Of a DNA stretch of 47,019 nucleotides, positions 34,745-41,840 are shown piece after piece. A program made the position numbers and the translations under genes. Below the pieces are notes generated by a model. That model had not been told where the DNA came from and did no database searches. It saw only the letters and a program-made list of their open reading frames with translations. The first letter of the stretch is position 1; each line of letters opens with the position of its first letter. Origin of the DNA: an uncultured Bacteroidales bacterium (GTDB taxonomy: Bacteria; Bacteroidota; Bacteroidia; Bacteroidales; Muribaculaceae); the NCBI GenBank assembly GCA_902800715.1, contig CADCFN010000019.1, forward strand, positions 1 to 47,019. The letters are read 5' to 3'.

Positions 34745-35188
34745 ATGATAACAATTATATTGTTAATGATGAGTTTAAAGTATTTATTGTTGCTGGCTAT
34801 TGTGGCGGTGATTGCAGTCTCGTGTGCGAAGATTCTTACTAAGAACTCTAGCGCCAACAAGATGCTTACAAATTTTTCCAATGTCAAAGTTGACGAGTTC
34901 CAGTCGCTGATTGCCGATACCAATGTGCAGTTGCTTGACGTGCGCGCCCGAGATGAGTTTGACGAGGGCCATATCGCTGGCGCAACGCTTGTCGATGTGA
35001 ATGACACCGCATTTGTTGAGAATGCGATGGCTGTGCTTGACAAGCAGCGTCCTGTCGCAGTCTATTGCCGCAGCGGGCGACGCAGTGCGCGTGCCGCCCT
35101 GTTGTTGTGCGAACAAGGCTATCGTGTGACCAACTTGTCGGGTGGTGTCATCGCATGGCAGGACGCCGGTAAGACCTTAGTGAAATGA
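34745..35188 (+). CDS. Membrane-anchored rhodanese-like sulfurtransferase
   Basis: This encodes 147 aa. An N-terminal hydrophobic helix (SLKYLLLLAIVAVIAVSC) could be a membrane anchor or a lipoprotein signal (Cys27). The single rhodanese domain (about 46-147) has VQLLDVRARDEFDEGHIAGA and the active-site loop CRSGRRS with catalytic Cys108, ending NLSGGVIAWQDAG. Single-domain rhodaneses carry sulfane sulfur as a Cys persulfide; the natural acceptor is unknown. An ATG at 34766 is an alternative start. Its stop overlaps the start of the Nudix gene (ATGA), so the two are translationally coupled. Confidence 0.93.
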   Translation: MITIILLMMSLKYLLLLAIVAVIAVSCAKILTKNSSANKMLTNFSNVKVDEFQSLIADTNVQLLDVRARDEFDEGHIAGATLVDVNDTAFVENAMAVLDKQRPVAVYCRSGRRSARAALLLCEQGYRVTNLSGGVIAWQDAGKTLVK

Positions 35189-35586
35189 CGTCACGCAAGC
35201 ATTATAACGTGGTGGCTGCCGTTATCGAGGTGGACGGCAAGGTGCTGTGCATGCAACGCGGCGTGACCCGCTATGAATACACGAGCCACCGATGGGAATT
35301 CCCGGGCGGAAAAATTGAGCCGGGCGAGACGCCTCAACAGGCCCTGCACCGTGAGCTCATCGAGGAAATGGAACTTGATGTTGAGGTTCACGAGCATCTC
35401 GCTACTGTCACCCACGACTATCCCGATTTTACAATTACGCTGGCTGCCTATCGCTGCACGGCTGCCACGACCGATTTCCTGATGCGCGAGCATGCCGCTA
35501 ACCGTTGGCTTCCCTGGGACGAACTGCCGTCGCTGGAGTGGTGCGCAGCCGATGAAAAATTAATAGCGCAGTTTGACAGAAGTTAG
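35185..35586 (+). CDS. MutT-like Nudix hydrolase
   Basis: This encodes 133 aa. The full Nudix box is present at 41-63 (GGKIEPGETPQQALHRELIE then EME), preceded by RWEFPGGK as in MutT. MutT-type enzymes hydrolyse oxidised dGTP to the monophosphate and so prevent mutation; MutT-like members also act on other nucleoside triphosphates. A short total length without extra domains fits MutT. It is translationally coupled to the rhodanese gene. A terminator follows at 35641-35678. Confidence 0.92.
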   Translation: MTSRKHYNVVAAVIEVDGKVLCMQRGVTRYEYTSHRWEFPGGKIEPGETPQQALHRELIEEMELDVEVHEHLATVTHDYPDFTITLAAYRCTAATTDFLMREHAANRWLPWDELPSLEWCAADEKLIAQFDRS

Positions 35587-35640
35587 GAGTTAAAAGGAGC
35601 GCGCAAGCTCCTCTAAACCCTAAACTCTAAACTCTAAACT

Positions 35641-35678
35641 AAATCAAGAGGCTCTTCAATCGAAGAGCCTCTTGATTT
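35641..35678. terminator. Bidirectional intrinsic terminator between convergent genes
   Basis: A perfect 17-bp stem (35641-35657 with 35662-35678) with a 4-nt loop sits between the Nudix gene and the oppositely oriented carboxynorspermidine synthase gene, with A/T-rich flanks serving both directions. Left of it, 35618-35640 holds short CTAAACT tandem units. Confidence 0.85.
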
Positions 35679-35681
35679 ATC

Positions 35682-36878
35682 TTATGCCTCCAGGTCGATG
35701 TTGAACTGCTCATGCCAGGGCAGGCCCTGCTTGTTGAGCACTTCCAGGAACGGATCCGGGTCAAATTCCTCGACGTTGTGAACGCCGGGCTTTTTCCACA
35801 ATCCCTTGAGGAACATCATGGCACCCGTCATGGCGGGAACACCGGTGGTGTAGCTGACGGCCTGCATTCCAGTCTCCATGAATGCCTTGTGGTGGTCGCA
35901 GTTGTTGTAGATGTAGTAGGTCAACGGCTTGCCTTCCTTATCAGTACCGCTGATGCGGCAGCCGATGCTCGTCTCGCCGGTGTAGTTCTCGCCCAGGTCT
36001 TGCGGGTTGGGCAGCACGGCTTTGAGGAACTGCAACGGCACGATATCCATGCCCTGGTAGTTGATGGGCTCGATGCTTGCCATGCCGATGTCCTGGATAA
36101 CGCGCAGGTGGGTCAAGTACTCCTCTCCGAAGGTCATCCAGAAGCGGGCTCTCCTCAGGGTGGGGAAGTTGATAACCAGCGACTCCAGCTCCTCGTGGTA
36201 CATGAGGTAGCTCTCACGCAGACCAATCATGGGGTAGGTGAGGGGCTTGTGGATTTCCAGCGGACCTGTCTCAATCCACTTGCCGTTCTCCCAATAGCGG
36301 CCCTTCTGGGTAATCTCGCGGATGTTGATTTCGGGATTGAAGTTGGTGGCAAATGCCTTGCCGTGGTTGCCGGCGTTGCAGTCCACGATGTCGAGGGTGT
36401 GCATCTCGCCGAAGTGGTGCTTGGCAGCGTATGCGGTATAGACGCCGCTCACGCCCGGGTCGAAACCGCAGCCCAGAATGGCGGTCAGTCCAGCCTTCTC
36501 GAAGCGCTCGCGATAAGCCCACTGCCAGCTGTACTCGAAGTGTGCCTCGTCACGCGGCTCATAGTTGGCGGTATCCAGATAGTGCACACCGCAACGCAGG
36601 CAAGCCTCCATGATGGTCAGGTCCTGGTAAGGCAGAGCCAGGTTGATGGCCATATCGGGACGATGGCGCTCCAGCAATGCCACGAGCTGGTCCACGTCAT
36701 CGGCATCCACCTGGTCGGTGGTGATGTTGTCCTTGCCGATGGCACGAGCCACGGCGTCACACTTGGCGCGATTGCGCGATGCAATCACGATTTCATTAAA
36801 CACGTCAGGGTTTTGCGCACATTTGTGGGCACATACGGTGCCGACGCCACCGCATCCGATAATAATGACTTTACTCAT
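35682..36878 (-). CDS. Carboxynorspermidine synthase (carboxyspermidine dehydrogenase)
   Basis: This encodes 398 aa. It belongs to the saccharopine dehydrogenase-like family: Rossmann start KVIIIGCGGVGTVCAHKCAQ with the NAD(P) loop at 8-13, then ANYEPRDEAHFEYSWQWAYR, ILGCGFDPGVSGVYTAYAAK and DCNAGNHGKAFATNFNPEIN, all strongly conserved in this enzyme. It condenses L-aspartate semialdehyde with a diamine or propylamine donor and reduces the Schiff base to carboxy(nor)spermidine, the precursor decarboxylated to (nor)spermidine by the alternative polyamine route used by Bacteroidetes. Cytoplasmic. It is a single gene; the decarboxylase is not next to it. A TAACTTTG box lies at 36908-36915. Confidence 0.95.
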   Translation of the reverse strand: MSKVIIIGCGGVGTVCAHKCAQNPDVFNEIVIASRNRAKCDAVARAIGKDNITTDQVDADDVDQLVALLERHRPDMAINLALPYQDLTIMEACLRCGVHYLDTANYEPRDEAHFEYSWQWAYRERFEKAGLTAILGCGFDPGVSGVYTAYAAKHHFGEMHTLDIVDCNAGNHGKAFATNFNPEINIREITQKGRYWENGKWIETGPLEIHKPLTYPMIGLRESYLMYHEELESLVINFPTLRRARFWMTFGEEYLTHLRVIQDIGMASIEPINYQGMDIVPLQFLKAVLPNPQDLGENYTGETSIGCRISGTDKEGKPLTYYIYNNCDHHKAFMETGMQAVSYTTGVPAMTGAMMFLKGLWKKPGVHNVEEFDPDPFLEVLNKQGLPWHEQFNIDLEA

Positions 36879-36907
36879 AGTTCTCTAAGTCCTTAATGAT
36901 TTGTGGG

Positions 36908-36915
36908 CAAAGTTA
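36908..36915 (-). promoter_or_regulatory. -7 box for carboxynorspermidine synthase
   Basis: TAACTTTG on the minus strand, 30 bp upstream of the start codon. Confidence 0.6.
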
Positions 36916-37036
36916 CTCATTTTTTCTTCATCAAGACAAATTTTGGAGTATAAAAACGCATGTCAGGTTATCAACAATAGTTTCCAATAATAATTATGCG
37001 AATTAGTCTATAAAATAGGTGGAATTATCGAAATTA

Positions 37037-37068
37037 TTTGTCTTGTTTACCGCTTTCAAGTAATTTTG
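37037..37068 (+). promoter_or_regulatory. Promoter of the OMP_b-brl_3 receptor gene
   Basis: TTTG at 37037-37040, a 20-bp spacer and TAATTTTG at 37061-37068 form a full consensus match, giving a leader of about 35 nt to the ATG at 37111. Confidence 0.85.
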
Positions 37069-37110
37069 CACCATCAAACCACACATTATGTAACTATCAT
37101 ACACATCAAA

Positions 37111-39945
37111 ATGAAAAAGATCATATCCCTTTTCGTTGCCGTGAGTTGCTTGCTGCCGCTGCTTTCCCATGCTGCGGTCATCAACGGCGTGCTGGTCGAT
37201 TCTCAGGATACGACTGAATTGATGGAGGCTACCGTCAGGCTCCTCATGGCCAATAAAGACAGTACCTTGGTCAAGGGCACCACGACCGACATAAATGGCG
37301 TCTTCAACATCAAGGGCGTAAAGGCCGGCAAGTACCTGCTGCGCTTCTCCTATATGGGCTACGACGATGTCATCAAGCACGTCACCGTCGGTGATGACGG
37401 CCGTGACGTGAATCTCGGTGTGGTCAAGATGGACCCTAACACCATCATGCTCAAGGAGGCCGTCGTTGTCGGTGTTAAGAGCGCCATTGTCGTCAAGGAA
37501 GATACCATCGAGTTTAATGCCGATACCTATAAGACCCAGGCCAATGCTGTGGTCGAGGACCTGCTCAAGCGCCTGCCGGGCGTGGAAGTGGGCACTGATG
37601 GCAAAATTACCGCCAATGGTAAAGAGGTGAAGAAAATCCTCATTGACGGTAAGGAGTTCTTCAACGATGACCCCACGGTGGCGAGCAAGAACATCCCCGC
37701 CGACATGATTAACAAGCTCCAGGTAATTGACCGCAAGAGCGACCTGGCGCGCCTCACCGGTGTGGATGACGGCGATGACGAGACCGTCATCAATCTCACT
37801 GTCAAGAAGGGCATGAACAATGGTTGGTTTGGCACCGTTAATGCGGGCTACGGCACTGACAAGCGCTATGCCGGCAATATGATGATTAACCACTTCCGCG
37901 ACGGTAACCAGTTTACCATCTTGGGCGGTGGCAATAACGTGAATAATTTGGGCTTCGGAGACGGCGCCTCAGGGCGTTTCCAGCGCTTCGGTGGTGACCG
38001 TGGCGTGACCACTTCACAGTATGCGGGCATCAACTTCAACGTCGGCAGCAAGGAGGATGACCACTTCCGTGTGGGCGGTGACCTCATGTACAGCCACAGC
38101 GACCGCGACACGCGCACCAAGACGGCTCGTCAGTACCTGTTTGAGGACTCAACGAGCTACTACGATGCCAACACCGCCGCTCGCGACAAGAGCCACAACC
38201 TGCGTGGTGACTTCCGCATCAAGTGGGAGGTGGACAGCAACAACACCATCGACTTCCGCCCCAATTTCTCGTTCAACTTCAACAAGAGTGAGCGTGGCGA
38301 CACGTCGCTCACCCGTGCTGGCGATGCCGCAAGGACCTATGTCAATCGCAGCTATAGCAACTTCTTCAACGATGGCAAGAGCTACGAGTGGGGTGCACGA
38401 CTGATTTATAACCACAAGGTCGCCAGTCATCCCGGTCGCAGTCAGAGCTTGATGCTCAACTACCGCTATAGCGATGTGCGTGAGGACGGTGATACCTACA
38501 CCGACAATACCTACTACCTCTTACCCGATGAGGACGAACTCATTGACCAGACGGCCAACAACCGTCGCAAGACGCATAACGTGACGGGACGCATCTCGTG
38601 GACTGAGCCTATCGGCAACGTGAAAAACGCCCGTTTCCTCGAGCTCTCCTATCGTGGTAGTTACCGCTATACCACGAGCGACAAGCTGGTGTATGACAAT
38701 GACCGCACCGGCGTCTGGCCTGGTGGCACCATCGTCGATTCAGAGTGGAACGAGTCGTTGAGCAACAGTTTCCGCAACACGTTCTACAACCAGGAGTTCA
38801 GCGCCGGTTTCCGACAGGTGCGCAAGGCCTATAACCTCAATGTGGGCATCAGTGTCAACAGTGCCATGTCCAAGAGCAAGGACCTCATCAACAGTGCCCG
38901 CGACATCAAGGAGCGTTGGGCTTGGTCGGTGGCTCCCTACGCCCGTTTCCGCTACAAGTTCACCGATACGCGCAACCTCAATTTCAACTACCGCTTGAGG
39001 GCCAACCAGCCCAGCATCGCTCAATTGCAACCTGTTGCTGACGTGAGCAACCCATTGAACATCGTCATCGGTAATCCTGAGTTGAAACCCACCTTTACCC
39101 ACAACATCAACCTGCGTTTCGGTGACTTCGCTCAGGGCGCACAGCGCAGCATCATGGCGATGGTGAATGTGGACTTCTCCCAGAACAGCATTGTATCGAC
39201 CACGACCTATGACGCCACCACGGGTGGTCGCATGACCAGTTATACCAACGTGAATGGCATCTGGAACGCTATGGCGATGAATATGTTGAGCTTCCCCTTC
39301 GGAGCCAGCAAGGTGTGGTATTTCTCGAGCCACATGTTCATGCGTTACTCGGTGACCAAGGGTATCAACAACGACATCGAGAACCGCAGTAACACGTTCA
39401 ATATCAACTACTCCCCCGGTTTGGCGTTCCGCAATAGTGTCTTTGACCTGGAAATCCGTCCCCGTTACAGTTTCCAGAACACCACCAACACGGTGCAGAC
39501 GTCCAGCAACCGCAACCTCCACACTTGGGGCGGCATGTTCAACGGCACCTATTCGGCTCCCTTCGGCCTGGTCATCAGCACCGATTTGAGCTATAGCACC
39601 ACCAGCGGTTACAGTGCTGGCTATAACACCAAGCAGTGGCTGTGGAACGGCTCGCTTGCCTATCAGTTCCTGCGCGACAAGCAGGCCGCTTTGACCATCT
39701 CGGTCTATGACATCCTGGGTCAGCGCAAGAGCGTCTTCCGCAACGTCACCGCTAACTATATCGACGATGTCATCTACAACTCCCTGGGCCGCTACGGCAT
39801 GCTCACGTTCACCTATCGGTTCACCACTTTCAAGAAGGGTGAGCAGCCCAAGGACCGCAACCAGGACAACTTCGGGCCTGGTCGCTTTGGACCTCCGGGT
39901 GGTCGCCCCGGTGGCGGTCGTTTCGGCGGACGTCCCCCCTTCTAA
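37111..39945 (+). CDS. TonB-receptor-like outer-membrane protein (OMP_b-brl_3 type)
   Basis: This encodes 944 aa from the ATG at 37111, the start of a clear signal peptide (MKKIISLFVAVSCLLPLLSH); the frame is open further left but the promoter excludes that. Residues about 23-105 are a carboxypeptidase-regulatory-like domain (INGVLVDSQDTTELMEATVR; TTTDINGVFNIKGVKAGKYL). A plug-like domain follows (EDLLKRLPGVEVGTDGKITA, NGKEVKKILIDGKEFF), then a large beta-barrel with many aromatic strands. The plan matches Bacteroidetes outer-membrane receptors of the OMP_b-brl_3 group; substrate unknown. There is no SusD partner nearby, so it is not a standard glycan-uptake pair. The C-terminus is unusual: a Gly/Pro/Arg/Phe-rich tail (GPGRFGPPGGRPGGGRFGGR then PPF). 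Confidence 0.93.
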   Translation: MKKIISLFVAVSCLLPLLSHAAVINGVLVDSQDTTELMEATVRLLMANKDSTLVKGTTTDINGVFNIKGVKAGKYLLRFSYMGYDDVIKHVTVGDDGRDVNLGVVKMDPNTIMLKEAVVVGVKSAIVVKEDTIEFNADTYKTQANAVVEDLLKRLPGVEVGTDGKITANGKEVKKILIDGKEFFNDDPTVASKNIPADMINKLQVIDRKSDLARLTGVDDGDDETVINLTVKKGMNNGWFGTVNAGYGTDKRYAGNMMINHFRDGNQFTILGGGNNVNNLGFGDGASGRFQRFGGDRGVTTSQYAGINFNVGSKEDDHFRVGGDLMYSHSDRDTRTKTARQYLFEDSTSYYDANTAARDKSHNLRGDFRIKWEVDSNNTIDFRPNFSFNFNKSERGDTSLTRAGDAARTYVNRSYSNFFNDGKSYEWGARLIYNHKVASHPGRSQSLMLNYRYSDVREDGDTYTDNTYYLLPDEDELIDQTANNRRKTHNVTGRISWTEPIGNVKNARFLELSYRGSYRYTTSDKLVYDNDRTGVWPGGTIVDSEWNESLSNSFRNTFYNQEFSAGFRQVRKAYNLNVGISVNSAMSKSKDLINSARDIKERWAWSVAPYARFRYKFTDTRNLNFNYRLRANQPSIAQLQPVADVSNPLNIVIGNPELKPTFTHNINLRFGDFAQGAQRSIMAMVNVDFSQNSIVSTTTYDATTGGRMTSYTNVNGIWNAMAMNMLSFPFGASKVWYFSSHMFMRYSVTKGINNDIENRSNTFNINYSPGLAFRNSVFDLEIRPRYSFQNTTNTVQTSSNRNLHTWGGMFNGTYSAPFGLVISTDLSYSTTSGYSAGYNTKQWLWNGSLAYQFLRDKQAALTISVYDILGQRKSVFRNVTANYIDDVIYNSLGRYGMLTFTYRFTTFKKGEQPKDRNQDNFGPGRFGPPGGRPGGGRFGGRPPF

Positions 39946-39969
39946 TAAAAGTACAGCATTTTACAAGGC

Positions 39970-40004
39970 CACCGGCAGGACACGCTACTAGCGTCCTGCC
40001 GGTG
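39970..40004 (+). terminator. Intrinsic terminator of the receptor gene
   Basis: CACCGGCAGGAC pairs with GTCCTGCCGGTG around a short CG-rich inner stem with a two-base bulge. The T-tract is weak (CTGCTTTTGT). Confidence 0.75.
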
Positions 40005-40010
40005 CCTGCT

Positions 40011-40060
40011 TTTGTCCGACCTTGTCCGACTGGGTCTGACTTTGTCTGACCAGGTCCGAC
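40011..40060 (+). repeat. Five-copy 10-bp tandem repeat
   Basis: Five consecutive 10-base units, each ending GTC(C/T)GAC: TTTGTCCGAC, CTTGTCCGAC, TGGGTCTGAC, TTTGTCTGAC, CAGGTCCGAC. The period is close to one helical turn, so all GTCYGAC faces point the same way. It lies between the receptor terminator and the promoter of the Gate-domain gene. Confidence 0.9.
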
Positions 40061-40116
40061 CAAGCAAGAAAAAAGAAAAAATCCCTCCTGATAGCCCTCA
40101 CTTCAAAACTTTTCTC

Positions 40117-40124
40117 TACCTTTG
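40117..40124 (+). promoter_or_regulatory. -7 box for the Gate-domain gene
   Basis: TACCTTTG, 43 bp upstream of the ATG and 56 bp after the tandem repeat. No clear TTTG at -33. Confidence 0.6.
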
Positions 40125-40167
40125 CCGCGTTTTTTACCATCGGAAACTTTAAACTGTGTACTAAATC

Positions 40168-41352
40168 ATGAGAATGCGTCGAATGCACATGTCGCTCACC
40201 AAACGGTACTTCCGTTCCTTGAAGCGAGCCCGCCACCGCCTTAGTGGCGTCATTTGTCTGTCTATTGTTGTCCTCCTCTTTGGTGGACTTGCCATCAAGA
40301 TGGGCGCTGCCAATATGCTAAACACCGTCATGCACACCGCCCATGACCTGCTGTTGAACACTTGCTTCTTCCTGATGGCGGTCTGCGTCGTCACTGGAGC
40401 CATCGGACGCCTCTTTGTCGAGTTTGGCGTTGTCGAGCTGCTGGAGAAGGCGTTGCGACCCTTGATGAAGCCCCTGTTCAACTTGCCGGGTATGGCATCG
40501 CTCGGTGCCGTGCTCACCTTCCTGAGCGACAACCCTGCTATCATCACGCTTTCTCAGGACAAGCGATTTGCCTCCCACTTCAAGAAATACCAGTTCATCT
40601 CGTTGACCAACTTCGGCACCGCTTTCGGTATGGGCTTGATTGTCATCATCTTCATGATGGGCTACGGTTTCTTCAAGGAGCCTCTAATAGGACTCATAGG
40701 CGCCATCTTCGGCTGTATGGTTTCGACGCGTCTCATGCAGTACTTTGTCAAGAAGACGCACCCCGAGTATGCCGATGAACCCGCTTGTGAACTCACTGAG
40801 GAAGACCTCAAGGTCGAGCACGAGGAATACAAATCGCTCTTCCTGCGCATCCTCAACTCCCTGCTCGATGGTGGCCGCACCGGCGTTGACGTCGGTCTTG
40901 CCATCATCCCGGGTGTCATTATCATTTCGTCACTCGTGATGATTCTCACCTTCTCGGCCAGCGCCGACGGCACTTACACCGGCGCAGCCTATGAGGGAGT
41001 CGCTGTTCTGCCATGGCTTGGCGAGAAAATCGGTTTCATCTTCCAGTGGCTCTTCGGCTTCGAGGATCCCCACCTCATCGGCTTCCCCATCACAGCCCTG
41101 GGCGCCGTTGGTGCCGCCCTCGGTCTGGTGCCCAAGTTCATCCAGGAGGGCTGGGTCGATGGTAACGCCATCGCCGTGTTCACCGCTATCGGCATGTGCT
41201 GGAGCGGTTACCTGAGCACCCACACCGCTATGCTCGACTCGATGCACTACCGTGAGCTGACCTCGCGTGCCATTCTGTCGCACACCATCGGTGGAATCGT
41301 TGCTGCCATTGTCGCCCACTGGGTGTATGTCCTCGTGATGATGCTCTTTTGA
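40168..41352 (+). CDS. Nucleoside-recognition (Gate) domain membrane protein
   Basis: This encodes 394 aa. A basic N-terminus (MRMRRMHMSLTKRYFRSLKR) leads into about eight membrane helices. The Gate-type domain of SpmA/SpmB and nucleoside transporters is suggested by VVTGAIGRLFVEFGVVELLE, FLSDNPAIITLSQDKRF, and the second half GVDVGLAIIPGVIIISSLVM and GFPITALGAVGAALGLVPKF. Related proteins are annotated as nucleoside transporters or spore maturation factors; here transport of a nucleoside-like or other small solute across the inner membrane is the best guess. It stands alone between its own promoter and the modular protein array. Confidence 0.82.
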   Translation: MRMRRMHMSLTKRYFRSLKRARHRLSGVICLSIVVLLFGGLAIKMGAANMLNTVMHTAHDLLLNTCFFLMAVCVVTGAIGRLFVEFGVVELLEKALRPLMKPLFNLPGMASLGAVLTFLSDNPAIITLSQDKRFASHFKKYQFISLTNFGTAFGMGLIVIIFMMGYGFFKEPLIGLIGAIFGCMVSTRLMQYFVKKTHPEYADEPACELTEEDLKVEHEEYKSLFLRILNSLLDGGRTGVDVGLAIIPGVIIISSLVMILTFSASADGTYTGAAYEGVAVLPWLGEKIGFIFQWLFGFEDPHLIGFPITALGAVGAALGLVPKFIQEGWVDGNAIAVFTAIGMCWSGYLSTHTAMLDSMHYRELTSRAILSHTIGGIVAAIVAHWVYVLVMMLF

Positions 41353-41512
41353 ACGCGCATTGGCACCATTGGACAAGCGTGTTGTGGATATCTGTCGCCG
41401 TCCCCACCTGCTGCCTTAATTATCAGCTTGCAGACTACGGTCATTGATAAGGTTTTAAGTTTTTTTAATATTTTTTTCTGCGATTAATAGAGTCGTAATT
41501 TGAAAAACTTGT
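41353..41512. other. Intergenic stretch after the Gate-domain gene
   Basis: No gene is seen. A weak, interrupted stem (CCTTAATTATCA with TGATAAGG, about 41415-41451) followed by a T-rich tract to 41478 may act as terminator for the Gate-domain gene. Confidence 0.35.
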
Positions 41513-41520
41513 TACCTTTG
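41513..41520 (+). promoter_or_regulatory. -7 box for the first modular protein gene
   Basis: TACCTTTG, about 320 nt upstream of the ATG at 41841. The -33 element is not well placed. It implies an unusually long leader, 41527-41840. Confidence 0.6.
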
Positions 41521-41571
41521 CGGTGAACTATATTTTAAAATTACCGCCATTATTAAACTAAAGTACTTAAT

Positions 41572-41652
41572 ATGAAAAACTTGCGACAATCTAAACATAA
41601 CAACTGGCATGCGTGTCAGTGTGTGAATTTCATGTTCACCACGTTAGATTAG
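41572..41652 (+). CDS. Candidate 26-aa leader ORF upstream of the first modular protein
   Basis: ATG at 41572 to TAG at 41650-41652, inside the predicted leader, about 50 nt after the expected transcription start. The peptide begins MKNLRQSKHNNWHACQCV. It has no homologue known to me. Tiny ORFs are also present at matching places in the leaders of the other two array genes. It may regulate expression by its translation or be a chance ORF; 41653-41840 is otherwise AT-rich with no gene. Confidence 0.3.
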   Translation: MKNLRQSKHNNWHACQCVNFMFTTLD

Positions 41653-41840
41653 CCGCGGGTATTTTTATCTACCTACATTAATATAAATTAGGTTTTTTCA
41701 CACCACAGCAAATGAACTTTTGACAATATAAACACAGGAGAGTTATTCCGGAACACTTTGATGATTGAATTATTTTTCTTTGATGCAAAACAGAATTGAC
41801 GAACTATTATTTTTATTAACTTTTTAAATTTTATTTTATT

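Noticed and set aside
35712-36896. 394-codon plus-strand open frame over carboxynorspermidine synthase
   Set aside because: The minus-strand enzyme is unmistakable and has its own promoter box.
37111-39945. SusC-type glycan uptake locus
   Set aside because: No SusD homologue, glycoside hydrolase or hybrid regulator lies nearby, and the receptor is of the OMP_b-brl_3 type.
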